This document shows positions 9,540 to 19,071 of a stretch of 52,921 nucleotides of DNA, piece after piece (the stretch's first letter is position 1; every line of letters starts with the position of its first letter). Position numbers and translations under genes: made by a program. This DNA is from Pseudomonadota bacterium (GTDB taxonomy: Bacteria; Myxococcota_A; UBA9160; JADFDR01), in assembly GCA_003353845.1 (NCBI GenBank), contig PIVT01000020.1, forward strand, positions 1 to 52,921. Reading direction: 5' to 3'. The notes under the pieces are model-generated. The model did not search any database. It was not told the DNA's origin and saw nothing but the letters and a program-made list of their open reading frames with translations.

Positions 9540-10667
9540 GTGGCAAAACGCGATTACTACGAAATTTTGAAGGTGTCACGCGATATCGATCAGGAAGGCT
9601 TGAAGAAGGCCTACCGCAAGGTCGCGCTCGAGTATCACCCTGACCGAAACCCCGATGACCCCGAGGCGGAAGAGACCTTTAAAGAGATCTCTGAGGCCTA
9701 TTCGGTCCTCTCCGACCCTGAGAAGCGGCAGGCCTACGACCGCTTCGGGCATTCCATGGGCGGCGCCGGGGCTGGTTTCCAATCTCAGGACTTCGGTTCC
9801 TTTGGCGATTTGTTCGGTGACTTGTTCGGCGAGGCCTTTGGTTTTAGCGGGGGGCGAGGAGGCCGGCAGCGCGGCCGCGGTCAGCGCGGCGCAGACCTGC
9901 GCTACAACCTGGAAATCACGCTAGACGACGTTTTGAAGGGCTTGGAAAAGTCACTGGAAATTCCCAAGATGCGCTCCTGCACCGATTGCCATGGATCGGG
10001 TGTCAATGAGGGCAGCAAGCGCGAGAGCTGCGGCCAGTGTGGGGGTGCAGGGCAGGTTCTTTTCCAACAGGGCCTTTTCCGTATTCAACGCCCCTGCGAT
10101 GCCTGCAATGGCGCGGGTGAGATTATTCGTGATCCGTGCCGCCCTTGCCGGGGTAGCGGGCGCACCGAGGGAATGCAGACCATCTCGGTGAAAATTCCAC
10201 CGGGCGTCGGCGACGGTTCACGCTTGCGGCTCTCCAACGAGGGCGAGGCAGGCATTTCCGGTGGGCCTCCGGGTGATCTGTACGTTGTGCTGAATGTGAA
10301 GTCCCATCCCATCCTCGAGCGAGAAGATCAGAACCTGCATTGCGAGGTACCGATCACCTTTGTGCAAGCAGTCTTGGGCGCTGAAATCGAGGTGCCGACC
10401 TTGGAAGGCAAGGAGATTTTGCGCGTTCCCGAAGGCACGCAGACGGGTGGGACCTTTCGCTTGCGAGGCAAAGGACTACCGAGCTTGCGCTCCAGCGTAC
10501 GCGGAGATCAATTCGTGCGAATTTTTGTTGAAGTCCCCACAAAGCTTTCGAGTCGCCAACGCGAAATTCTAGAAGAGTTTGCGGAGGAGACGGATGCTGA
10601 GGTGTCCAAAGGCTCGCATCCAACCATTCACGGGTTCATGGAGAAGCTTCGCAATCTTTTTGATTAG
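9540..10667 (+). CDS. dnaJ: Chaperone DnaJ (Hsp40, type I)
   Basis: Co-chaperone that stimulates DnaK ATP hydrolysis and passes it unfolded substrate. The J domain has the HPD triplet at residues 33-35. A Gly/Phe-rich linker ([17 protein letters not shown]) follows. All four zinc repeats are intact between about 147 and 207: [24 protein letters not shown] and CRPCRGSG. The C-terminal substrate domains follow. Length 375 aa is normal. The start is GTG; the upstream GGAAG is a modest ribosome binding site. The 117-nt gap after dnaK shows no clear terminator, so read-through is likely. Confidence 0.97.
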   Translation: MAKRDYYEILKVSRDIDQEGLKKAYRKVALEYHPDRNPDDPEAEETFKEISEAYSVLSDPEKRQAYDRFGHSMGGAGAGFQSQDFGSFGDLFGDLFGEAFGFSGGRGGRQRGRGQRGADLRYNLEITLDDVLKGLEKSLEIPKMRSCTDCHGSGVNEGSKRESCGQCGGAGQVLFQQGLFRIQRPCDACNGAGEIIRDPCRPCRGSGRTEGMQTISVKIPPGVGDGSRLRLSNEGEAGISGGPPGDLYVVLNVKSHPILEREDQNLHCEVPITFVQAVLGAEIEVPTLEGKEILRVPEGTQTGGTFRLRGKGLPSLRSSVRGDQFVRIFVEVPTKLSSRQREILEEFAEETDAEVSKGSHPTIHGFMEKLRNLFD

Positions 10668-10677
10668 CAGCAGGCAG

Positions 10678-12780
10678 ATGAAGAGCGTCCTCATGGGAAT
10701 CCCCCTGCGCGGGTTCGTCGCTTTCGCTTTGTTTGCCTGGTGTCTCAGCTGCGCCGGTGGCGAGCAAATGTTGAGCACACAAGATGTTCAGCGCGCCCAA
10801 CTCGAATACGATGCTGCGTCGGCATTGTTTGACCAAGATGCAGAAGCTGGAGTGCAAGCCCTTGTTGCGTTTGTCAGCACCTGGCCCAGGAGCCCGGTGG
10901 CCGATGATGCGGCATTGAAGATTGCCGAATATGCCGTGAGTCATCGCGATGCGGAAAAAGCCAAACACTATTTGCATTGGATCGTAAAGGAACGCGCCCA
11001 GAGTGATCGCGCGCAAAGTGCCAATCTACTCCTGGCACAAATTGAAATAGAGCAAGGTGATTTCAAGACGGGATATCAACGGGCTTCCCAGTTGAATTTC
11101 GATCGACTTTCCAGAAAAGAACAGAACCAGGCCTTCAGGCTGCTTACAGATTTCGATACTTGGCGCGAAGATGCCGCCGCCGAACTTTTCTGGCGCGCTA
11201 AGTGGCACTCGCTTACCGAGGATGTCGACACGCGCTTGGAACAAGAAGCGCGTATTCGAGAACTTTTGCAAGGCCCCTTGGCCGACTATGATTTTCAGAT
11301 TCTCGCCGAACACCTGGAAGAATTTTCCCTGGCGGATCACCTGGCACTGTTCGCTGCTGAACGCGCATTGAGCCTCGACGACATCGAGAACGCAGAGCGC
11401 AGTATGCAATGGCTTGCTGAGCGCGACCTTTCGCCTGAACTGCTTGGCATGTACGCGGCGCTGCAGCAAGAAATACTATTCCAGCAAGAAGAAGGGGTCG
11501 TTCGGGTACTGCCAGCGCCGCTGTCGAGTTTAGAGGGGCAACCCCTACCCGATTTGAGCAATCTGTCCGGCACGATTGGCGTCATTCTCCCCTTGTCCGG
11601 GAAGTGGAAGAGCTTTGGTGAAGAGAGCTTAAAGGGCATTCTCATTGCCACGGGAATGTTTGAACACACTTCCCCTGAAGACGCGGCTGAAGCCGATGAA
11701 TTCAAACCCCGCTTGCGCGTAGTCGTGCGTGATTCCGCCGGAAGTCCCGTACAAGCTGCAGCTGCGGTGCGCGAACTAGGTGAAATCAAAGATGTGGTGG
11801 CCCTGATCGGGCCCTTGCATCACCAAGCTGCTGAGGGTGCGGCGGAAGTTGCCGAACGCCTGGAAATTCCCCTGCTGACTTTGACCTCGCGCGAGGATGT
11901 GTCGCGGGATCGCCCACATGTGTTTCGCTGTGGGATGACACAAATTTCGCGCACTGAGGCATTGGCGGGGTTGGTGGAAAGTGATTTGGATTCGAGCCGC
12001 GTCGCCATCTTGTATCCCAAGGACCAGTACGGCAAGCGACTCAAAAATCTCTTTTGGGATGCCATCGAGGCCCACGGCGGAGAGGTCGTGGGCGTGGCTA
12101 GCTACACTCCAGATGCCACAGATTTCGCCGATGGTATTCGCAGTTTGGTGGGGTACACGCTGCTCACCCGTGACGAGAAGGCCTTGCTCGCAGAACGCAG
12201 ACGTTTGCGGGATCGCTCCAAACGCTTGCCCTTGGAAGAGGCCATCGCGCTGCGCAGTGCCATGGACGTGCTCACCACCATGAAGGGAGACCCACTTCCG
12301 CCCATCGTTGATTTTGACGCGGTGTTTATTGCCGATTCTCATGAGAAGGTGGTCTTGATTGCGCCGCAGTTGGCTTTTCATGATGTGACGGATATTCGAC
12401 TCTTGGGTGCGGGGGGCTGGAACCATCCCGACCTGTTGAGCATGGGTCGCAAGCACGTGCGTGGTGCTATTTTCGCAGAGGCCTTTTACAGCGAGCACCC
12501 ACACCCGGCCGTGGCTCAATTCGTGCAGCGCTATCACAATGGGTACGATGGGGAAGCTAGCCAGTTCTCGGCTCAGTCTTATGACGCCACCAACTTGGTG
12601 TTGGAGCAATTCGCGCGTGGAAAAGACACCCGAGAGGGCATTACGCGCGGTCTGCTACGCGTGCGGGACTACGCGGGTGCGTCGGGTTCGACGAGTATTC
12701 AACCCGACGGTAACGCCCGAAAACATCCGTTCCTACTGGAAGTCCGCTGGGGCCGGATCCTCCCCTTTAAAACACCGTAA
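10678..12780 (+). CDS. Periplasmic-binding-fold protein, LpoA/LppC-like
   Basis: Probable envelope protein of 700 aa. It starts with a hydrophobic export signal ending LSCAGG, a non-canonical lipobox. Residues about 30-290 are helical repeats resembling tetratricopeptide units (aligned Ala/Leu/Tyr helices). The last 400 residues match a type I periplasmic binding fold: GTIGVILPLSGKW, then VVALIGPLHHQAAEGAAEVAE, LLTLTSRED and AILYPKDQYGKR. This layout resembles LpoA/LppC, the outer-membrane activator of class A penicillin-binding proteins. An amino-acid ABC-type receptor is the alternative, but no transporter genes lie nearby. The start is ATG 10678, ten bases after dnaJ, so it probably shares that transcript. 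Confidence 0.75.
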   Translation: MKSVLMGIPLRGFVAFALFAWCLSCAGGEQMLSTQDVQRAQLEYDAASALFDQDAEAGVQALVAFVSTWPRSPVADDAALKIAEYAVSHRDAEKAKHYLHWIVKERAQSDRAQSANLLLAQIEIEQGDFKTGYQRASQLNFDRLSRKEQNQAFRLLTDFDTWREDAAAELFWRAKWHSLTEDVDTRLEQEARIRELLQGPLADYDFQILAEHLEEFSLADHLALFAAERALSLDDIENAERSMQWLAERDLSPELLGMYAALQQEILFQQEEGVVRVLPAPLSSLEGQPLPDLSNLSGTIGVILPLSGKWKSFGEESLKGILIATGMFEHTSPEDAAEADEFKPRLRVVVRDSAGSPVQAAAAVRELGEIKDVVALIGPLHHQAAEGAAEVAERLEIPLLTLTSREDVSRDRPHVFRCGMTQISRTEALAGLVESDLDSSRVAILYPKDQYGKRLKNLFWDAIEAHGGEVVGVASYTPDATDFADGIRSLVGYTLLTRDEKALLAERRRLRDRSKRLPLEEAIALRSAMDVLTTMKGDPLPPIVDFDAVFIADSHEKVVLIAPQLAFHDVTDIRLLGAGGWNHPDLLSMGRKHVRGAIFAEAFYSEHPHPAVAQFVQRYHNGYDGEASQFSAQSYDATNLVLEQFARGKDTREGITRGLLRVRDYAGASGSTSIQPDGNARKHPFLLEVRWGRILPFKTP

Positions 12781-12828
12781 ATCCTTAACAAGTTCGGTCT
12801 CTTTCGAGTTTGTGCCCCCCGACACGCA

Positions 12829-12861
12829 ACTCATGAGTAACTCTTCTCACCAGAGTTGCTC
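12829..12861 (+). promoter_or_regulatory. CIRCE-like dyad upstream of lon
   Basis: GAGTAACTC (12835-12843) and GAGTTGCTC (12853-12861) form a 9-bp stem with one G-U pair around a 9-nt spacer. The inner core ACTC-N9-GAGT and the 9-9-9 geometry equal those of the HrcA operator CIRCE. The outer bases differ from the CIRCE consensus. A 10-bp palindrome ACTCATGAGT (12829-12838) overlaps it. It lies 33 nt upstream of the lon start, in the 113-nt gap after the preceding gene. Confidence 0.45.
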
Positions 12862-12893
12862 AAGTCCTCAGATTTCGCGTCGAAACGAAACTT

Positions 12894-15299
12894 ATGGCTT
12901 CTAAACCCTCCGAGATCGAAAAATTACCCGCTGTTCCACTGCGGGACTTTGTTGTCTTCCCATACATGACGCTCCCGATCTTTGCGGCGCGCGAGGCTTC
13001 CATTGCGGCCATTGAAGAGGCCTACGATGGTGACCGGCAGCTGGTTTTGGTCGCACAACGTGATCCGGAGAATGATGAGCCGGGCAAGGACGGTCTCTCG
13101 GAGATGGGCGCTGTGGCCATGGTCATGCGTGTGCAGCGCTTGCCCGACGGACGCATGAAGGCGCTGGTTCAAGGCTTGTCGCGCTTTCGCATTGATTCCG
13201 TGGACATCGATGATTCTGTGTTTTGGACAACTGGCGAATCGATCAAGGAAGATGAATCGTCCAGTCCCAGTGTCGAAGAAGAAGCAATCCTGCGCACGGT
13301 GGGTGAGCACGTACAAGAGTTGCTCCCGCTGAAGAACCTGCCCCCCGAAATCTCGGCGATTATGGAAAACGTGCAGCAACCGGGACGCGTGGCAGACCTC
13401 GTGGCTTCTCACTTGATGTTACAAGTCCCCGACGCCCAGAGTGTGCTGGAAGAGGCAGACCCCGTTGCTCGTTTGCAGCGGGTCGATGGTTTCCTGCGCC
13501 GGGAACTCGAAATTTCCAATGTACAAGCAGAGATCAATGCGCAGGTGCAAGAAGAGATGTCACGAAGCCAACGTGACCACTATCTGCGCGAACAAGTTCG
13601 GGCCATCCGAGCGGAACTCGGAGATGTCGACGATGTCGAAGGGGAGATCGACGAGTATCGCGTGAAGTTAGAGGAAGCGAATTTGCCAGAAGAGGCCGAA
13701 GAGGAAGCGACCCGGCAGATGCGACGCCTGGAGCGCATGCATCCAGACGGTCCCGAAGCCCAGGTCGTACGAACTTACCTCGATTGGATGGTGACCTTGC
13801 CCTGGTCTCAATCTTCGCCGGATACCCTGGATTTAAAGGAAGCGCGCGAAATTTTGGATGCCGACCATGCTCACCTTGAAAAAATCAAGGAGCGTATTCT
13901 TGAACATCTGGGTGTGTGCAAATTGAAAGAAGATTTCCGCGGCCCCATCCTGTGTTTTTCGGGCCCTCCTGGTGTAGGTAAGACATCTCTGGGTCGCTCC
14001 ATTGCTCGCTCCATGGGCCGTGAATTTGTGCGTGTCTCCTTGGGTGGCGTGCGCGACGAGTCCGAAATTCGCGGACATCGACGCACTTACGTCGGCGCTT
14101 TGCCAGGGCGTATTATCCAAGGCTTGCGCCAGGCCGGTACGAATAATCCCGTGATGATGTTGGACGAGTTGGACAAGTTGGGAGCCGATTTCCGGGGGGA
14201 TCCGTCAGCGGCACTCCTTGAGGTATTGGATCCCGAGCAGAACCACAGTTTCAGCGATCATTACATGAACGTGGCCTTTGATTTATCCAAGGTCTTGTTT
14301 ATTGCGACGGCCAATCAGCTTGAGCCCATTCCGGGGCCACTGCGTGACCGCATGGAAGTGATTCCGCTGTCGGGATACACGCCCGAAGAGAAGTTGCAGA
14401 TTGCAGAGACCTTCCTCTTTCCCAAGCAACTGGATGCGCACGGTTTGCCCGAAAATCAACTCACTTGGTCGGCCGGATCCTTGCGCAAGATCGTTACGGA
14501 TTACACCTACGAAGCCGGTGTCCGAAACCTGGATCGCAAGATCGCTACCGTGTGTCGCAAGGTGGCTTTGAAAACAGCTGAAGGCGATAGCTCCAAGGTG
14601 AAGCTCAGCTGCCGCAATCTTCCGCATTATTTAGGTGCTCCTCCCTTCATTCAGGAGAAGCTGTCCACAGTGAATGAAGTAGGCGTGGTCAACGGGTTGG
14701 CATGGACGCAAGCTGGAGGCGATGTGCTCTGGTTGGAAGCCACGTTGACGCGCGGCACCGGCATTGTGTTAACGGGTCAACTGGGCGACGTGATGAAAGA
14801 GTCCGGTCAAGCGGCGCTCACCTACGCGCGCGGTTGGGCAGCGTCGAACGGTAAAGAAAAGGTGAACCTGGACAAGCACGAGGTGCACGTACACTTCCCT
14901 GCCGCTGCGATTCCCAAAGATGGTCCCTCGGCGGGTATTACCATTGCAACCGCCTTGGTTTCCCTGGCCACGGAGATTCCCGTGCGTTCCGATGTCGCCA
15001 TGACCGGCGAGGTGACGCTGCGCGGCAAAGTGTTGCCCATCGGTGGTCTGCGCGAGAAGAGTATGGCGGCGTTGCGTTCGGGCATTAGCACGGTGATTTT
15101 CCCCGAAGCCAATGTGCAGGACTTGAAAGACGTTCCCGAAGAGCTGCGTCGAAAAATGACCTTCATTCCCGTTTCCCACATGGATGAAGTGCTCAAAGCT
15201 GCGCTCACGAAGGATCCGAAGACCAAATCACGGCGAAAACAATCGGGCGCAGCCAAGCCGCGCTCGCGCTCGGCGGCCACGGCCCGCTCGCGCAGGTAA
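12894..15299 (+). CDS. lon: ATP-dependent protease La (Lon)
   Basis: Cytoplasmic AAA+ serine protease that degrades damaged and short-lived proteins. The N-terminal substrate domain spans about 1-200 (PAVPLRDFVVFPYMTLPIFAARE). A coiled-coil linker follows, then the AAA+ module with Walker A GPPGVGKTS (from 357) and Walker B MMLDELDKLG. The protease domain has nucleophile Ser679 in KDGPSAG and Lys722 in GGLREK. At 801 aa it is of normal length, with an unusual basic Arg/Lys/Ser tail of about 25 residues that might touch nucleic acid. No clear Shine-Dalgarno sequence precedes the ATG. Confidence 0.96.
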   Translation: MASKPSEIEKLPAVPLRDFVVFPYMTLPIFAAREASIAAIEEAYDGDRQLVLVAQRDPENDEPGKDGLSEMGAVAMVMRVQRLPDGRMKALVQGLSRFRIDSVDIDDSVFWTTGESIKEDESSSPSVEEEAILRTVGEHVQELLPLKNLPPEISAIMENVQQPGRVADLVASHLMLQVPDAQSVLEEADPVARLQRVDGFLRRELEISNVQAEINAQVQEEMSRSQRDHYLREQVRAIRAELGDVDDVEGEIDEYRVKLEEANLPEEAEEEATRQMRRLERMHPDGPEAQVVRTYLDWMVTLPWSQSSPDTLDLKEAREILDADHAHLEKIKERILEHLGVCKLKEDFRGPILCFSGPPGVGKTSLGRSIARSMGREFVRVSLGGVRDESEIRGHRRTYVGALPGRIIQGLRQAGTNNPVMMLDELDKLGADFRGDPSAALLEVLDPEQNHSFSDHYMNVAFDLSKVLFIATANQLEPIPGPLRDRMEVIPLSGYTPEEKLQIAETFLFPKQLDAHGLPENQLTWSAGSLRKIVTDYTYEAGVRNLDRKIATVCRKVALKTAEGDSSKVKLSCRNLPHYLGAPPFIQEKLSTVNEVGVVNGLAWTQAGGDVLWLEATLTRGTGIVLTGQLGDVMKESGQAALTYARGWAASNGKEKVNLDKHEVHVHFPAAAIPKDGPSAGITIATALVSLATEIPVRSDVAMTGEVTLRGKVLPIGGLREKSMAALRSGISTVIFPEANVQDLKDVPEELRRKMTFIPVSHMDEVLKAALTKDPKTKSRRKQSGAAKPRSRSAATARSRR

Positions 15300-15371
15300 G
15301 TCCTTCCTGAATCGTGACGTTTCCCTAAGCCCATCGAGGCTGATGTTCGGCGAAGCCGCTAGCATGCTTCT

Positions 15372-16346
15372 ATGCGTTCAGACAAGCGTTCAGGCATGCG
15401 TTTAGATGAATTGGGCGAGTTCGCTGTGATTCAGCGAATCGAGAAGATCGCCGCCAAACTGTTCCCTGAGAAATCCAGCTTCGTGCGCTTGGGCATTGGT
15501 GACGACGCTGCCATTTTGCGCCCAGCGCAGGGGGTGGACATCGCGACCTCCACGGATGCCTTTGTGGAAGGAACGCACTTTCGCTGGGAGTGTGAATCGG
15601 CGCGTTCCGTGGGGCGTCGCGCCATGGTGGCGAACCTGTCAGACCTGGCGGCCATGGGTGCCAAGCCTCTGAGCTTCACCCTGGCCTTGGCCCTGCCCCC
15701 CTCCTTGGAGATGAAGACCGTGGCGGATTTGCTGCGCGGAATGCTCACGGAAGCACGTGCGCAAAACTGCCCCCTGGTGGGCGGGAACATCGCGCGCGCT
15801 AATCAGACCTCAATGACCCTGTCTGTCCTGGGGAGCGTCAAGCGCGGCAAAGGGCTGCGCAGGGACGCGGCGCGACCCGGAGATCGAATTTTTGTGACCG
15901 GGGTGTTGGGGGCTGGAGCCCTGGCTTGGAAGCGCGTTGAGAGCGAGGGGAAACCGCTCCGTCACCGGCCCGAGGCGCGAGTTCAAGCCGGTCTGGCCTT
16001 GTCTCGCTTGGGCGACCTGGGGGCCTGCATCGACCTGTCCGATGGACTGCTGGCGGACCTGGGCCACATGCTGGAGGCCTCAGGGGTAGCTGCTTCGCTA
16101 GATTTGCAAAAAATCCCGTTGCCACGGGGGTTTAGGTCGGCATGCCAGGCGCTGTCCGCCGACCCGTTAGAGTTGGCCACGACCATAGGAGAAGATTATG
16201 AGCTGCTGTTTACCCTGCGCTCCAGCGCTCGGATCTCCACTCATAGTCTGGCCCAAAAGCTAGGACTGCGAGTCACTGAAATCGGAACAATTACACACCT
16301 GAATAGGGGCGATTTTATCCAGAAATCAGGCTGGAAGCATTTCTAG
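15372..16346 (+). CDS. thiL: Thiamine-monophosphate kinase
   Basis: ThiL phosphorylates thiamine monophosphate to thiamine diphosphate, the last step of vitamin B1 cofactor synthesis. The PurM/ThiL fold is shown by GDDAAIL, TDAFVEGTHFRW, ANLSDLAAMGA, LVGGNIARA, and DLSDGLLADLGHML near residue 225. The length of 324 aa is normal. The start may be ATG 15372, or ATG 15396, which begins MRLDELGEF and matches the usual ThiL N-terminus; neither has a good ribosome binding site. No TPP riboswitch is seen upstream. It is same-strand with lon (72-nt gap). Confidence 0.93.
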   Translation: MRSDKRSGMRLDELGEFAVIQRIEKIAAKLFPEKSSFVRLGIGDDAAILRPAQGVDIATSTDAFVEGTHFRWECESARSVGRRAMVANLSDLAAMGAKPLSFTLALALPPSLEMKTVADLLRGMLTEARAQNCPLVGGNIARANQTSMTLSVLGSVKRGKGLRRDAARPGDRIFVTGVLGAGALAWKRVESEGKPLRHRPEARVQAGLALSRLGDLGACIDLSDGLLADLGHMLEASGVAASLDLQKIPLPRGFRSACQALSADPLELATTIGEDYELLFTLRSSARISTHSLAQKLGLRVTEIGTITHLNRGDFIQKSGWKHF

Positions 16347-16383
16347 GCCGTTAGAGCGCGGGCCCGGGTTCCTGCAGAATTGG

Positions 16384-16413
16384 TTGACAAGGTGTTTCCG
16401 GGCTTCCTACGAT
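16384..16413 (+). promoter_or_regulatory. Strong sigma70-type promoter for the histone gene
   Basis: TTGACA (16384-16389), an 18-nt spacer and TACGAT (16408-16413) predict a start near 16420. This gives a short leader of about 20 nt that contains AGGAG at 16431-16435. Together they suggest high, independent expression of the histone-fold protein. Confidence 0.7.
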
Positions 16414-16440
16414 TATCTCAATTCCACACGAGGAGAAGTC

Positions 16441-16665
16441 ATGGCGGATATTCCAAACGCAGTGGTGAAGAGATTGCTCGTCAAGCACGGAGGGGGGCTC
16501 CGCGTTTCCGGTTCGGCGATTGAGAAGGCTGCTGGGGCTGTCGAGAGTTTTTTGGCGGACCTGGCGCGTGAAGCGCAGGCTTCGGCTGAATCCAATAAGC
16601 GCAAGACCATCATGGATTCAGATATTGAGGCAGGAGCTTCCAAGCTGGCTAATCCGGCAGCGTAA
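16441..16665 (+). CDS. Bacterial histone-fold protein, archaeal-type
   Basis: This 74-residue protein reads as a single histone fold: helix 1 (about IPNAVVKRLLVKHG, 4-17), loop 1 with RVS (21-23), a long helix 2 (about 25-51), loop 2 with KRKTI (53-57) and helix 3 (DSDIEAGASKLA, 59-70). The RKTI-x-x-x-DIE pattern copies the archaeal histone loop 2 and helix 3, where Arg and Thr contact DNA. Loop 1 Arg-Val-Ser is also as in archaeal histones. There is no tail beyond the fold. Bacterial relatives are known, for example Bdellovibrio Bd0055. AGGAG sits a few bases before the ATG. It has its own promoter and a strong terminator, so it is monocistronic. The role as a chromatin protein is inferred from the fold. 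Confidence 0.88.
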   Translation: MADIPNAVVKRLLVKHGGGLRVSGSAIEKAAGAVESFLADLAREAQASAESNKRKTIMDSDIEAGASKLANPAA

Positions 16666-16707
16666 GAACAAGCCTTCGCTGTTATCGATTCATTGAGCAG
16701 CTAAATA

Positions 16708-16744
16708 AAAAGTGCCTCGAAGCAGTTTGCTTCGAGGCACTTTT
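16708..16744. terminator. Bidirectional intrinsic terminator (histone / groEL)
   Basis: A perfect 16-bp stem, AAAAGTGCCTCGAAGC (16708-16723) and GCTTCGAGGCACTTTT (16729-16744), closes a 5-nt loop. The A-rich left and T-rich right flanks let it work on both strands between the convergent histone gene and groEL. Confidence 0.93.
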
Positions 16745-16773
16745 GGTTTTTCGGTGTGACGGAAGCTCTTGGC

Positions 16774-18432
<1,659 letters not shown>

Positions 18433-18443
18433 TCATTTTCTCC

Positions 18444-18734
18444 TTATTCGATCACTGCAAGAACATCGCTCTCGCGAAGCAGTAGGTGCTCATCGTCGTC
18501 GATGTTGATCGTGTCAGACCCGACGTACTTGCCGAAGAGGATGCGATCTCCTGGTTTGACTTCGAGCTCGATGGTTTTGCCTTCGTCAGTGACGCGGCCA
18601 TTCCCAGTAGCAACTACGATGCCTTCTTGTGGTTTTTCCTTGGCACTATCTGGAATGATAATACCACCTGCTGTCTTCTCAATTTCTTCGACACGCTTAA
18701 CTAAGATGCGGTCGAGGAGCGGGCGGACCTTCAT
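18444..18734 (-). CDS. groS: Co-chaperonin GroES (Hsp10)
   Basis: Small chaperonin ring that caps GroEL. It begins MKVRPLLDRILVKRVE, contains the mobile loop EIEKTAGGIIIPDSAKEKP and the core segment VKPGDRILFGKY, and ends with the typical ESDVLAVIE. At 96 aa it is of normal length. GGAGG precedes the ATG. It is the first gene of the groES-groEL operon. Confidence 0.98.
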   Translation of the reverse strand: MKVRPLLDRILVKRVEEIEKTAGGIIIPDSAKEKPQEGIVVATGNGRVTDEGKTIELEVKPGDRILFGKYVGSDTINIDDDEHLLLRESDVLAVIE

Positions 18735-18754
18735 AAATCCGTTTCCTCCGAACT

Positions 18755-18775
18755 TGTGTCCTCATTTGAGACACA
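18755..18775 (-). promoter_or_regulatory. Inverted repeat in the groES leader
   Basis: TGTGTC and GACACA (6 bp each) flank a 9-nt spacer, 20 nt upstream of the groES start. The spacing matches CIRCE, but the arms do not. It may be a repressor site or an mRNA hairpin. Confidence 0.35.
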
Positions 18776-18898
18776 TGTATTTTGGGTTTCTGTCAAAGTT
18801 TTAACTCCGCTCATCCGTGTTGCGACTCGCGGAACGCCTAAATCTGAACGCTTCTAGCCCTGGGTCCCTATAGCCGGACCAGCGTTCGAAGTGGGCGG

Positions 18899-18926
18899 AG
18901 TGTAGGCACAGCGGGGGGGCTGTCAA
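18899..18926 (-). promoter_or_regulatory. Sigma70-type promoter for groES-groEL
   Basis: On the minus strand, TTGACA (18926-18921), a 16-nt spacer and TACACT (18904-18899) predict a transcript start near 18891 and a leader of about 155 nt. No RpoH-type heat-shock promoter is evident. Confidence 0.6.
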
Positions 18927-18992
18927 AAAAAAACACCAGGGCTCAAAATCTTTTTTCGAACTTCGTCGCTCCAGAGCCGGCTGGAACTTGAC

Positions 18993-19038
18993 TTTCGCCC
19001 CTTTTTCGCCGAAATTACACTGCGAAACTATGGCGAAA
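18993..19038 (+). promoter_or_regulatory. Four-half-site dyad operator before lexA
   Basis: TTTCGCC occurs at 18993-18999 and 19004-19010, 11 bp apart. Its inverse occurs at 19021-19027 (TGCGAAA, one mismatch) and 19032-19038 (GGCGAAA), again 11 bp apart. All four share one symmetry axis at 19015.5. This is the expected form of an operator bound by two stacked dimers on one DNA face. LexA autoregulation is the simplest reading. Confidence 0.6.
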
Positions 19039-19071
19039 ATGTGGGCCGGAAATGTGGAGGAGAGACCTTAA

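Larger units (their letters stand above)
18735..19071. other. Divergent groES-lexA control region (337 bp)
   Basis: This gene-free stretch holds, from left to right, a 6-bp inverted repeat in the groES leader (18755-18775), a second TTGACA-like box with no good -10 (18796-18791), the main groES promoter (18899-18926), and a symmetric four-half-site element (18993-19038) before lexA. No canonical CIRCE element is present. Confidence 0.75.

Noticed and set aside
11776-12609. A 277-codon minus-strand frame opposite the LpoA-like gene
   Set aside because: No recognisable domain, and it lies wholly inside a coherent gene on the plus strand.
15300-15371. A TPP riboswitch before thiL
   Set aside because: The gap is only 72 nt and lacks the conserved CUGAGA and ACCUGA segments.
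18735-18900. A classical CIRCE element at groES
   Set aside because: No TTAGCACTC-N9-GAGTGCTAA or close match exists; only a different 6-bp dyad is present.
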